Below are positions 28,753 to 37,211 of a DNA stretch of 64,000 nucleotides, one piece after another (within the stretch, counting starts at the first letter, position 1; the number at the start of each line of letters is the position of its first letter). A program made the position numbers and the translations under genes. The DNA is from Marinomonas pollencensis (lineage in GTDB: Bacteria > Pseudomonadota > Gammaproteobacteria > Pseudomonadales > Marinomonadaceae): NCBI RefSeq assembly GCF_003387375.1, contig NZ_QUNG01000008.1:1-64000 (forward strand). The letters are read 5' to 3'. The notes below the pieces were generated by a model that was given only the letters and a program-made list of their open reading frames with translations, was not told the DNA's origin and ran no database searches.

Positions 28753-30309
28753 ATGACAAACAATAAAACGCCATACGCAATTGAATTGCGTGATATTAGC
28801 AAACGCTTTGGCGCCGTTCAGGCAAACAAAGATATTTGCCTACAAGTCCCAGCCGGCACGGTTCACGGTATCATTGGTGAAAACGGTGCAGGTAAATCGA
28901 CTCTGATGAGTATTATTTATGGTTTTTACGAGGCAGACTCGGGCCATATAGAAGTCGATGGACAAATTGTAGATATTCGCAACTCACAAGATGCGATTAA
29001 AGCCGGCATAGGTATGGTGCATCAGCACTTTATGTTGGTTGAAAACTTCACGGTATTGGAAAACGTGATGTTGGGGGCCGAGGGTGGTGCCTTATTGCAG
29101 CAAGGTATGGATGCAGCGCGAGCCGAATTGAAACGACTTGCTCACGAATACAGTCTAGATATCGATGTGGATGCCGTTGTGGAAGAACTTCCAGTCGGTC
29201 TACAGCAGCGTGTCGAGATTCTTAAGGCCTTGTATCGTGGTGCTCGTATTTTGATTTTGGATGAGCCTACTGGGGTTCTAACACCACAAGAGGCGGATCA
29301 TTTGTTCCGTATTTTGCGCTCTTTAACGGAGCAAGGTGTGACCGTTTTATTGATTACCCATAAGTTACGCGAAATTTTGGCTTCTACTACCAATGTTTCA
29401 GTAATGCGCCAAGGGGAAATGGTCGCTCATCGCGAGACCGCCAACACAGATAAAGAAGAGTTGGCTGAATTGATGGTGGGTAAGAAAGTACGCTTAAAAG
29501 TCGACAAAGACGAAGCGACTCCGGCAGAGGTCTTCTTGTCTGCCAAGCACCTGTCTCAACTTGATAGCCAAGGGGTTAAACGCCTGAAAGATGTCAGCCT
29601 AGAGCTGCGTGCTGGTGAAATATTGGGGATTGCAGGCGTTTCGGGTAATGGTCAGAGCGAGCTATTAAATGTGTTATCTGGTATTACGCCGCTGGACGAA
29701 GGTGAAATTCAATTCGCCGGTCAAACCATCACTGCCAGCGCACCGAAAAATGCCGCCGAACTACGTGATCTGAAGATGGCTCATGTGCCAGAAGATCGTC
29801 ATAAAATGGGCTTAGTCACAGGCTTTGAAGCCTACGAAGCGGCGGTTTTGGGTTACCACAATTCAGATGCTTATAACGGTAAAATTCTGATGAATCGCAA
29901 AGCGATGTTGGAAGAGTGTAATAGCCGTATGGCAGCGTGGGATGTGCGACCACCGAATCCCCACCTCAAAACAGCCAACTTTTCTGGTGGTAATCAGCAA
30001 AAAATCGTTATTGCTCGTGAAGTAGAGCAAAACCCTGATGTGTTGCTGATTGGTCAACCAACCCGAGGTGTCGACATTGGCGCCATCGAAAACATTCATG
30101 AACAAATTGTAAAATTACGAGATTCTGGCAAAGCAATTTTGCTGGTATCGGTAGAGTTGGACGAAATTATGGCACTGAGTGATCGTATCCTAGTGATGTT
30201 TGACGGTGCGGTTGTCGGTGAGCTTGATGCCAAAGACGCTGATGAACGTACTCTTGGTTTGATGATGGCGAACGCCTACAACGAAGACCAAAAAGGAGCA
30301 GCGCAATGA
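28753..30309 (+). CDS. nucleoside ABC importer, fused ATPase (two ABC domains)
   Basis: A 518-aa protein with two tandem ABC domains, as in the RbsA/YufO class. Domain 1: Walker A GENGAGKSTL, signature-like LPVGLQQRVEIL, Walker B ILILDEPTGVLTP. Domain 2: Walker A is degenerate (GVSGNGQSELL lacks Lys), while the signature SGGNQQKIVIARE and Walker B LLIGQPTRGVDIG remain. This asymmetry is usual for the class. The ATG has only a weak ribosome site. It overlaps the first permease by 4 bp. Confidence 0.93.
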   Translation: MTNNKTPYAIELRDISKRFGAVQANKDICLQVPAGTVHGIIGENGAGKSTLMSIIYGFYEADSGHIEVDGQIVDIRNSQDAIKAGIGMVHQHFMLVENFTVLENVMLGAEGGALLQQGMDAARAELKRLAHEYSLDIDVDAVVEELPVGLQQRVEILKALYRGARILILDEPTGVLTPQEADHLFRILRSLTEQGVTVLLITHKLREILASTTNVSVMRQGEMVAHRETANTDKEELAELMVGKKVRLKVDKDEATPAEVFLSAKHLSQLDSQGVKRLKDVSLELRAGEILGIAGVSGNGQSELLNVLSGITPLDEGEIQFAGQTITASAPKNAAELRDLKMAHVPEDRHKMGLVTGFEAYEAAVLGYHNSDAYNGKILMNRKAMLEECNSRMAAWDVRPPNPHLKTANFSGGNQQKIVIAREVEQNPDVLLIGQPTRGVDIGAIENIHEQIVKLRDSGKAILLVSVELDEIMALSDRILVMFDGAVVGELDAKDADERTLGLMMANAYNEDQKGAAQ

Positions 30310-31412
30310 GTCAAGCTAAGGTTCCTGTTTGGGTCAATGTTGGCCTGATTCCATTTATTAACATTGTGTTGGCCTTTTTAGTTTCTGGTTTAGTGTTTGT
30401 TGCCATTGGTCAGAACCCAATCGAAGCCGCTGGTTACTTAGTATATGGCGCGTTTGGCTATGATGAAGGGGTTGGTTACACCCTGTATTATGCGACCAAC
30501 TTTATTTTTACTGGCTTAGCCGTATCGATCGCCTTTAAAGCTGGTTTGTTCAACATCGGTGGTGAGGGTCAAGCCTACATTGGTGGTTTAGGGGTTGGCC
30601 TGGTGTGTCTTTCTCTTGATCATTCCATGCCCTTTATTGTGATTATGCCATTGGCGATCATTGCTGCGGCACTGTTTGGTGCGGCGTGGGCTTATGTGCC
30701 TGCTTACCTACAAGCAAAACGTGGTAGTCACATCGTAATTACCACCATTATGTTTAACTTTATTGCCTCTTCTTTAATGGTTTACCTGATGGTGAACTGG
30801 CTTAAAGAAAAGTCAGGAATGGCACCGAATAGCCGTACTTTCGAAGAAAATGCCTGGATGCCTTATTTGCATAACATGTTGTCACCATTAGGTATTGATA
30901 TCGGTGACTCGCCGTTAAATGGTGCCTTTATTCTGGCGCTGATTTGCTGTGTATTGGTGTGGGCATTAATTTGGCATACCCGTTGGGGCTATCAGTTAAG
31001 AACGCTAGGAACCAACCCGACAGCGGCGAAATACGCGGGGATTGATACCGCTAAAGTCACTATTTGGGTAATGCTTATTTCCGGTGGTTTGGCTGGTTTT
31101 GTTGGTATTAACGAAATCATGGGGGTCAATCATAGTCTACTACTGAACTTTACTGCGGGTTATGGTTTTGCCGGAATTGCTGTGTCTTTAATGGGCCGTA
31201 ATCACCCAATTGGTATCGTTCTAGCTGCGGTTCTCTTTGGTGCTTTGTATCAAGGTGGCGCTGAGCTTGCCTTTGAGATCCCAACTATCACACCTGAAGT
31301 GGTGGTGGTTATTCAAGGTTTGGTGATTCTGTTCAGTGGTGCCCTAGAGCACATGTTTAAAGGTCGCATCGAAGGCTTCTTTATTCGCAGAGCTGCGGCG
31401 CAGGAGAAATAA
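30306..31412 (+). CDS. nucleoside ABC importer, permease 1
   Basis: A 368-aa BPD_transp_2 permease (YufP/NupP type) with about ten hydrophobic helices. FNIGGEGQAYIGGLGVG and the segment ending TLGTNPTAAKYAGIDTAK are family hallmarks. The ATG lies inside the ATPase stop (ATGA), so translation is coupled. It pairs with the second permease 1 bp downstream. Confidence 0.93.
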   Translation: MSQAKVPVWVNVGLIPFINIVLAFLVSGLVFVAIGQNPIEAAGYLVYGAFGYDEGVGYTLYYATNFIFTGLAVSIAFKAGLFNIGGEGQAYIGGLGVGLVCLSLDHSMPFIVIMPLAIIAAALFGAAWAYVPAYLQAKRGSHIVITTIMFNFIASSLMVYLMVNWLKEKSGMAPNSRTFEENAWMPYLHNMLSPLGIDIGDSPLNGAFILALICCVLVWALIWHTRWGYQLRTLGTNPTAAKYAGIDTAKVTIWVMLISGGLAGFVGINEIMGVNHSLLLNFTAGYGFAGIAVSLMGRNHPIGIVLAAVLFGALYQGGAELAFEIPTITPEVVVVIQGLVILFSGALEHMFKGRIEGFFIRRAAAQEK

Positions 31413-31413
31413 T

Positions 31414-32382
31414 ATGTTTGATACGTTAATCATAATGTTGGATGCCACCTTACGTGTCTCCACTCCTTTGATTCTCGCCGCATTAGCCGGTTTGTACGCT
31501 GAGCGTTCTGGTATCGTGGATATCGGCTTGGAAGGTAAAATATTAGGCAGTGCTTTTGCCGCAGCAGCAGGGGCGGCGGTGTTTGGTTCTGCTTGGATTG
31601 GCCTTGCATGTGGTGTGCTGGCGTCCATCGTATTAGCACTGATACATGGCTTTGCTTGTATCACTCACCGCGGTGATCATATTGTATCGGGTGTGGCTAT
31701 TAACACCATTGTGGCGGGCTTAACCGTAACCTTGGGGTTAGATTGGTTTGGTATGGGCGGACAAACGCCGACCCTGTCTGGGGACCAACGCTTCACCGAA
31801 ATTACTCTGCCTTTTGCCGATGCATTACGTGATGTGCCTGTGATTGGACAGATCTATTCCAATTTGTTGAGTGGTCATAACATCATCGTTTACTTGGCGT
31901 TTTTGATGGTACCAGCGACTTACTGGATTATTTATAAAACGCGCTTTGGTTTACGCCTTCGCGCTGTGGGTGAGAACCCTCACGCGGTGGACACAGCGGG
32001 TATTTCTGTTGCTTGGATTCGTTACCGTGCTTTGATTGTATGTGGCATCTTGTGTGGTATTGCAGGCGCGTATTTGTCTACTGCACATAACGCAGGCTTC
32101 CTAAAAGACATGAGTGCTGGTAAAGGCTACATGGCGTTGGCGGCTTTGATCTTCGGTAAATGGCGTCCGGTTCCTGTGTTGTTCGCTTGTTTGTTGTTTG
32201 GTTTCTTAGACGCGGTAGCGGTGCGTTTGCAAGGGGTTGTGATCCCTGGCATGGGCGAAGTTCCGGTTCAATTGATCGAAGTATTGCCTTATGTGTTAAC
32301 CGTCTTGTTACTCGCGGGCTTTATCGGTAAAGCGGTGGCGCCGAAAGCCGTGGGCCGTCCTTATGTGAAAGAGCGAGCTTAG
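31414..32382 (+). CDS. nucleoside ABC importer, permease 2
   Basis: A 322-aa BPD_transp_2 permease (YufQ/NupQ type). ERSGIVDIGLEGKILGSAFA and LRAVGENPHAVDTAGI are typical. The last base of its stop codon abuts the start of cytidine deaminase, so import and deamination of nucleosides are made from one message. Confidence 0.93.
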   Translation: MFDTLIIMLDATLRVSTPLILAALAGLYAERSGIVDIGLEGKILGSAFAAAAGAAVFGSAWIGLACGVLASIVLALIHGFACITHRGDHIVSGVAINTIVAGLTVTLGLDWFGMGGQTPTLSGDQRFTEITLPFADALRDVPVIGQIYSNLLSGHNIIVYLAFLMVPATYWIIYKTRFGLRLRAVGENPHAVDTAGISVAWIRYRALIVCGILCGIAGAYLSTAHNAGFLKDMSAGKGYMALAALIFGKWRPVPVLFACLLFGFLDAVAVRLQGVVIPGMGEVPVQLIEVLPYVLTVLLLAGFIGKAVAPKAVGRPYVKERA

Positions 32383-32384
32383 TG

Positions 32385-32786
32385 ATGGCTGCTGATGGAC
32401 AGGCGTTTGAGCTTGCTAAGGCTGCAATGAGTAAGGCCTATGTGCCTTACTCTCAGTTTAAGGTTGGTGTGGCCATTGAAACCAGCAGTGGGCGTTATTA
32501 CTCTGGTTGTAATGTTGAAAATGCCTCTTACCCTGAAGGCACATGTGCTGAAGCAGGGGCGATTGCTGCCATGGTATTAGACGGTGAAAGCCAGATTAAA
32601 AATATCTATGTAATGGGCAATGGCGCTGAGCTGGTGACCCCTTGTGGTGGTTGTCGCCAACGGATCCGTGAGTTTGCATCAGAGCAGACCCGCATCCATG
32701 TCTGCAGCAGCTCACAAGTACGCCGTACATTTACTATGGAAGAGTTATTGCCTTGCTCATTTGGACCAGAGAATCTCGCCAAATAA
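32385..32786 (+). CDS. cdd: cytidine deaminase
   Basis: A small tetrameric-type enzyme of 133 aa (ATG 32385; a GTG at 32382 is also possible). It converts cytidine and deoxycytidine to uridine and deoxyuridine. The zinc site is C-A-E (TCAEAGAIAAM) with PCGGCRQ, and FKVGVAIETSSGRYYSGCNV gives the substrate loop. Last gene of the importer operon and followed by a terminator. Confidence 0.95.
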   Translation: MAADGQAFELAKAAMSKAYVPYSQFKVGVAIETSSGRYYSGCNVENASYPEGTCAEAGAIAAMVLDGESQIKNIYVMGNGAELVTPCGGCRQRIREFASEQTRIHVCSSSQVRRTFTMEELLPCSFGPENLAK

Positions 32787-32828
32787 GCAACACAGGTAGC
32801 GCTTAGCCCTGGCACTAAGTTCGATATT

Positions 32829-32855
32829 AAAAACCACGCATTTGCGTGGTTTTTT
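32829..32855. terminator. bidirectional terminator between cdd and AbrB-family gene
   Basis: AAAAACCACGC/GCGTGGTTTTT with a short ATTT loop. The A-run and T-run on each side suit both convergent genes. Confidence 0.9.
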
Positions 32856-32862
32856 ATGCCTG

Positions 32863-33945
32863 TTAATGACCGGCTGGAAGGCGTTTGTTTACCGATAGCC
32901 AACGTGCCAACATCGGACCTGCGACCAAGACGACAAAAAAGCGCATGATTTGCATGGCCATCACGAACGCCACGTCGGCATGAGTGGACGCTGCAATAAT
33001 GGCCACCGAGTCGGCGCCACCTGGGCTGGTTGCGAGAAAGGCAGTAAGAGGGTCAATATCAGCGAAGAGCACAAGCAACATGGCAAAGCCGCCATTAATA
33101 ACAATTAGTGCAATAATGGCCCCCAAAACATGAGGAAAAACATGCAGTGCGTGGCGTAAGACGGCAGGTGAAAAGCGAAAGCCGATTCCCCAGCCTAGAA
33201 TGCCAAAGCTAATGGCGAGATACCAATAGGGCAGTTCGATAGGAAACCAGCCTGAAAACTTCACTAGCATGCCAACGGCAATAGACAGCAACATAGCGCC
33301 ACCCGGAAGGCGCAATTTGGTGCCCAGCCATACAGTCACAACACTCATCATAACGGTAATCATGAAATGATAAGGAGAGCTCGTTGCAAACCAATCTATC
33401 GGTTTGGCGGCCTCCACATTGAATAAGGTAGCGACCACCATAGCCGCAAGCGCACAACAGGCAACACGCAGATATTGCATAAAGGCGACCAAGCGCATAT
33501 CGGCGCCATAGGACTCAGACATGATGGTCATAACCGAAGCGGCTCCAGGAGATGACCCCCAAATAGCGGTGGTTCCAGGTAACAATCCTGTACGGCTTAA
33601 AAGCCAGCCTAGAAGACTGGAGGCGACAATGGTTGAGCAAGTACCAAGCAGAAAGAGAGGCCACTCTTGGGTGATTTCTAAATAAATGTTAGTTGGTAAG
33701 TGTCCGGCAATCATCCAGCCAAGTGTGCCTTGGGCCATCAAGAAGAGTGGTTTAGGTAAAGCCAGTTTGGCGCCCTTTATAGTGACGAAAATACTGGCGA
33801 TCATAGGGCCCAGCAGTAAAGCGGCAGGCAAGTGGAAATATTCCAATAAGCTGGCAAACACAGATGAGAGAATAAAAAGCAGGAAAAACCGCCAAGGCAT
33901 TGGCCTGTTAGCTAAAGTGGCTTTTTTAATCTCGGGCGATGACAT
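32863..33945 (-). CDS. AbrB-family (AmoA/Gneg_AbrB) transporter-like membrane protein
   Basis: About 360 aa with ten or so helices, arranged as two similar halves, as in the Gneg_AbrB_dup family (sometimes annotated ammonia monooxygenase). HLPAALLLGPMIASI in the first half and the SPGGADSVAIIAAS signature in the second (SPGAASVMTIMSES in the first) are diagnostic. The start is chosen at ATG 33945 (MSSPEIKKA). An upstream frame extends to 34026 with little family likeness. Substrate unknown. Confidence 0.87.
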   Translation of the reverse strand: MSSPEIKKATLANRPMPWRFFLLFILSSVFASLLEYFHLPAALLLGPMIASIFVTIKGAKLALPKPLFLMAQGTLGWMIAGHLPTNIYLEITQEWPLFLLGTCSTIVASSLLGWLLSRTGLLPGTTAIWGSSPGAASVMTIMSESYGADMRLVAFMQYLRVACCALAAMVVATLFNVEAAKPIDWFATSSPYHFMITVMMSVVTVWLGTKLRLPGGAMLLSIAVGMLVKFSGWFPIELPYWYLAISFGILGWGIGFRFSPAVLRHALHVFPHVLGAIIALIVINGGFAMLLVLFADIDPLTAFLATSPGGADSVAIIAASTHADVAFVMAMQIMRFFVVLVAGPMLARWLSVNKRLPAGH

Positions 33946-34229
33946 GTTTCTAATCCAAAAGATAATCATGGGAAGAGCTCGCCAAAAGCATACCTGAAAT
34001 AGAAGAATAATAAGATAAGGACACAAGGAGTCACTAATCTATTCACATTTCTATAGCGGGCGAGAGTGCCGCGCTTGCTTGAAAAGCGTAAAAGATTGCG
34101 AGGAAACTGAAAAGTTATCGAGGATTCGTTTTATAAAACATAGTATTTGCTAGTATTTTCAAAGAGATACGCAAGCTTCAGACAGGCTCTAAAGCGATGG
34201 ATAGAGCCCCACCATAAAGAGAGCATTAT

Positions 34230-34613
34230 ATGAACAAAATCGCGCCTATCTATTGGTTCGTATTATCCTTATTACTCACCGCCTGTTCGAGCGCACCATT
34301 AACCAAGTCGGCAGCAACTGGCTATGAGGAATCCGGAGAAGCCTCGTATTATGCGGCGAAGTATCAAGGCCGCCAAACCGCCAGTGGAGAACGTTTTAAT
34401 CAAAATGCTCTTACCGCAGCGCACAAACGCTTACCATTTGGTAGCAGGGTTAAGGTAACGAATATTGCGAATGGGAAAAGCGTCATTGTTCGCATTAATG
34501 ACCGTGGTCCGTTTGTTCGTGGGCGTATTATTGATCTAAGCAAGTCCGCGTTCCAGCGCATTGGGAATACTCGACACGGGGTAATTGATGTTGAAATCAG
34601 GGTGCTTAATTAA
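34230..34613 (+). CDS. RlpA-like septal lytic transglycosylase domain lipoprotein
   Basis: 127 aa. A lipoprotein signal ends with LLLTAC (Cys19), followed by a double-psi beta-barrel: [35 protein letters not shown] and [16 protein letters not shown] are RlpA hallmarks. The SPOR domain of full RlpA is absent, so this is a short variant. RlpA in Pseudomonas cleaves naked glycan strands. Activity here is inferred. The 3' end overlaps the LysR gene by 8 bp (convergent). Confidence 0.9.
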   Translation: MNKIAPIYWFVLSLLLTACSSAPLTKSAATGYEESGEASYYAAKYQGRQTASGERFNQNALTAAHKRLPFGSRVKVTNIANGKSVIVRINDRGPFVRGRIIDLSKSAFQRIGNTRHGVIDVEIRVLN

Positions 34614-35517
34614 GCCTTTCGTCCTTCATGGAGGCGACCAAGGACTCTAGCCAATCCATAAAAACCGTTAGGCGTTTAGTTGGCTGACGGCGAGAGGGAT
34701 ACAGTAGGGAGACAGGCATAGGTTCAGCTTCGTATTGGGGTAATACCTGCAGCAAGTCTCCTTGGGCCAGCCAATCAGCGACACCAATTGCCGGAATTTG
34801 TGCTATTCCTAATCCTGACAAGCAGGCGGACAAATAGGCGTCAGTGCCATTGACCGCGATGCTGCTTGGCATGACGCATTGTTTGGCTAGGCCATTTTCC
34901 ATGTATTCAAAATACGCTTTTGCATGGCCAAGAGTGTGAGAATAATCAATCAGCTTATGTTGGCAAAGGTCGCTAAGTGCTGTTGGTGTGCCATATTTTT
35001 TGACGTAGCTGGGAGACACACAATTCACGGTGCGGTATTGGGTAAGTGGTCTAGCGATAAGGCTACTGTCTTCTAATTCTCCAACACGAACCACACAATC
35101 CATGCTTTCGCGAACCAGATCAACCCGATAATCAGCACTGCTGATTTTGAGTTGGATATTAGGGTACTTGTCGAGGAAGTCAGATAAATTGGGCAGCACA
35201 ATGGTTGAGGCAAAGCGACTGGGCATGTCGACCCGTAAAACCCCTCGGATATCCTCTGGCGCATGACGGAATTGGCTGTCTATGGCATCCAGTTCTGCCA
35301 GCAGGTCTAAGCATTGTGGCAGATAACGTTCGCCATCTTGGGTTAACGTCACGTTGCGTGTGCTGCGGTGTAAGAGGCGCGTTCCAAGTGCTTTTTCTAG
35401 GCCTTGAACTGAGCTGGAAATACTCGATTTGGGCAACCCTAAGGTGTCCGCTGCCTTAGTAAAACTGCCTGACTGTGCGACTAAAACAAAACGTTGCATC
35501 GCTTCAAACTTATCCAT
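34606..35517 (-). CDS. LysR-family transcriptional regulator
   Basis: 303 aa. N-terminal winged helix ([20 protein letters not shown], then [20 protein letters not shown]) and a LysR substrate domain. Of the AaeR/CrgA-like subgroup by general look. Divergent from an SDR gene with two dyads in the gap, so it likely controls that gene and itself. Inducer unknown. Confidence 0.93.
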   Translation of the reverse strand: MDKFEAMQRFVLVAQSGSFTKAADTLGLPKSSISSSVQGLEKALGTRLLHRSTRNVTLTQDGERYLPQCLDLLAELDAIDSQFRHAPEDIRGVLRVDMPSRFASTIVLPNLSDFLDKYPNIQLKISSADYRVDLVRESMDCVVRVGELEDSSLIARPLTQYRTVNCVSPSYVKKYGTPTALSDLCQHKLIDYSHTLGHAKAYFEYMENGLAKQCVMPSSIAVNGTDAYLSACLSGLGIAQIPAIGVADWLAQGDLLQVLPQYEAEPMPVSLLYPSRRQPTKRLTVFMDWLESLVASMKDERLN

Positions 35518-35530
35518 ACGACCTACTTTT

Positions 35531-35569
35531 GTTCGTTATATCCGAACAATGATATCACTTTTAGGTGAT
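35531..35569. promoter_or_regulatory. candidate LysR-type operators between divergent LysR and SDR genes
   Basis: Two dyads: GTTCG-N7-CGAAC (35531-35547) and ATCAC-N6-GTGAT (35554-35569). The second fits the T-N11-A LysR box class. Their spacing is typical of recognition and activation sites of LysR regulators. Confidence 0.5.
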
Positions 35570-35662
35570 TTATTAATCACAATCCCTCGCTTACCCTACA
35601 CCAAGGTTTGGCGCCTCAGCTCAACCATCGCAAGCAACTTAATGTGTAGAGAGGAAACAGAC

Positions 35663-36418
35663 ATGAGTAAATTAGCCATTATTACTGGCGGCAGCCGAGG
35701 GTTAGGAAAAAGCAGCGCGCTGGCGTTGGCCGACGCGGGTGTGGATATTGTGCTGACTTATCATCACAACCGTGACGCCGCAGAAGCGGTTGTGGCTGAG
35801 ATCAAAAACAAAGGCCAAAAGGCTTATGCCTTGTCTCTAGATACGCGAGATGTGGCGGCTTTTCCGAGTTTTATCAACACTTTAAGCCGGGTGTTGGAAG
35901 AGGAATTCGGTCGTCATGAGTTTGACTACTTGCTTAATAATGCCGGCACCGGCATACAAGCAAAAATAGAAGAAACCAGTTACGAAGGGTTAGAAGACAT
36001 GTTGGCTGTCCATGTGAAAGGGCCTTATTTTATGACGCAGGCGTTGCTGCCGCTGATTAAAAACGGCGGTCATATTTTAAATGTCTCGTCTGGATTAGCG
36101 CGCTTTACCTTGCCTGGCTCGAGTGCTTATGCCATCGCAAAAGGTGGTGTAGAAGTGATGACACGTTATATGGCGAAAGAATTTGCCGCGCGACAAATTC
36201 GCGTCAATACGCTTGCTCCAGGAGCGATTGCCACTGATTTTCGTGATGGTAATGTGCGCGATAACCCTCAGATGAATAACATGGTCTCTTCTGTCACCGC
36301 GTTAGGACGTGTCGGTGAGGCCGACGATATTGGTCAGGCAGTGGCTATGCTATTTAGTGATGGCGCAGGCTGGATAACCGGGCAGCGTATTGAAGCGTCC
36401 GGCGGGATGTTTTTATAA
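35663..36418 (+). CDS. SDR-family oxidoreductase
   Basis: 251 aa. NAD(P) site GGSRGLGKSS, NNAGTG, catalytic Ser in NVSSG and the Y-x-x-x-K motif in SAYAIAKGGVEVM. APGAIATDF and the terminal GWITGQRIEASGGMFL are typical of classical SDRs. ATG 35663 has GAGG upstream (AGAGGAAACAGAC). An in-frame upstream extension into the LysR gene is spurious. Substrate not predictable. Confidence 0.93.
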   Translation: MSKLAIITGGSRGLGKSSALALADAGVDIVLTYHHNRDAAEAVVAEIKNKGQKAYALSLDTRDVAAFPSFINTLSRVLEEEFGRHEFDYLLNNAGTGIQAKIEETSYEGLEDMLAVHVKGPYFMTQALLPLIKNGGHILNVSSGLARFTLPGSSAYAIAKGGVEVMTRYMAKEFAARQIRVNTLAPGAIATDFRDGNVRDNPQMNNMVSSVTALGRVGEADDIGQAVAMLFSDGAGWITGQRIEASGGMFL

Positions 36419-36475
36419 CCTAGCTGGTAAGAAGAGACTCAGATCGCGTTTAACAGAGAAGTTCTGATGCACAGT

Positions 36476-36769
36476 GCTTCTCTCGATAAATTCGGGCTGA
36501 CAAAAACCTGTATCAAGTTTTTATATTAGAATCGAACTAGGCTCTCCTGCCCAATTGTATAGCTCTCCAAAAAGCGCTTTATGGAGTGAGCATAGATGGG
36601 AGAAGCGGTACGGAGCAGGGGTAAAATCGATGTCCGCTAATGCCAAAGTAGAAAGCGGGTTTGCTAATTCACAAAGCTGTTTTTCGTCTTTGATATGAAA
36701 CTTATTAACCAGGGTGTTGGAGTTAGGGCAGGTGTACGGATCTTGTCCTACGCGATATTTGCCGACCAT
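36476..36769 (-). pseudogene. Fic-family toxin, N-terminal remnant with in-frame stop
   Basis: Starts MVGKYRVGQDPYTCPNS and runs through the Fic_N-type segment, with LCSLHKALFGELYNWAGE matching the helix before the Fic core. It ends at a TAA (36521-36523). In frame beyond the stop, KLDTGFCQPEFIER matches the ISK-x-x-x-x-FC-x-P-E-x-I continuation of Fic proteins; the stop sits where Ser is usual, so one base change could explain it. Homology then ceases, and the HPFxxGNGR AMPylation motif is missing. Probably inactive. It is 4 bp after an antitoxin-like gene. Confidence 0.75.
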
Positions 36770-36773
36770 TATA

Positions 36774-36956
36774 TTAGCCTAGGTATTTGGCCAAAATCTG
36801 TTCTTTTTTAGCTTTGCGTTCTGCTGCGCTAAGCGAAAATAAAGATTTATCTACAGAATAGCCTTCTAAGCGCATGCTATCGACGAAATTGTCGCCTTTT
36901 TTATTTGAGTAGGCTTGTTGTTTAGCCGTTAGGCTGAGTGTTGAACCTTGTTTCAT
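36774..36956 (-). CDS. YhfG-like Fic antitoxin
   Basis: A 60-aa protein. LTAKQQAYSNKK, then SMRLEGYSVD and the basic C-terminal AERKAKKEQILAKYLG follow the YhfG pattern (LTxKQ ... RLEG ... LT/SxxE). In E. coli and others, yhfG is just upstream of fic. GGAG is well spaced before the ATG (GGAGATCAATATG). The toxin remnant downstream is broken, so this antitoxin may now be purposeless. Not certain because the protein is short. Confidence 0.65.
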   Translation of the reverse strand: MKQGSTLSLTAKQQAYSNKKGDNFVDSMRLEGYSVDKSLFSLSAAERKAKKEQILAKYLG

Positions 36957-37059
36957 ATTGATCTCCTGAAGCTATCTCATCGTTCCAGCGTAGCCTCGTA
37001 GGTAGATGGCTTCTACGATTAGATTGGTCAGAATATGGTTAAGTTAGGAGCAAGAATGC

Positions 37060-37164
37060 ATGGATAATTACGATACGCTTTGGGCATTTGATGTGTTTTA
37101 CGAAGAAGCAAAAGCAACGAGCCGGCACTTTTTATCAGATAAGACATTGAAGTTCTGGGACTGA
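37060..37164 (+). CDS. small open frame, 34 aa, possibly truncated gene
   Basis: An ATG with AGGAG nine bases upstream opens a 34-codon frame rich in aromatic and acidic residues (DNYDTLWAFDVFYEEAKA), which looks coding. It stops abruptly after KFWD. It could be the 5' remnant of a gene cut at the island edge. Not recognised. Confidence 0.3.
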   Translation: MDNYDTLWAFDVFYEEAKATSRHFLSDKTLKFWD

Positions 37165-37211
37165 TTGAATAGCGTTGCTTTGGGAGTCTAGGTCTCGCAA
37201 GTAGTTCATTG

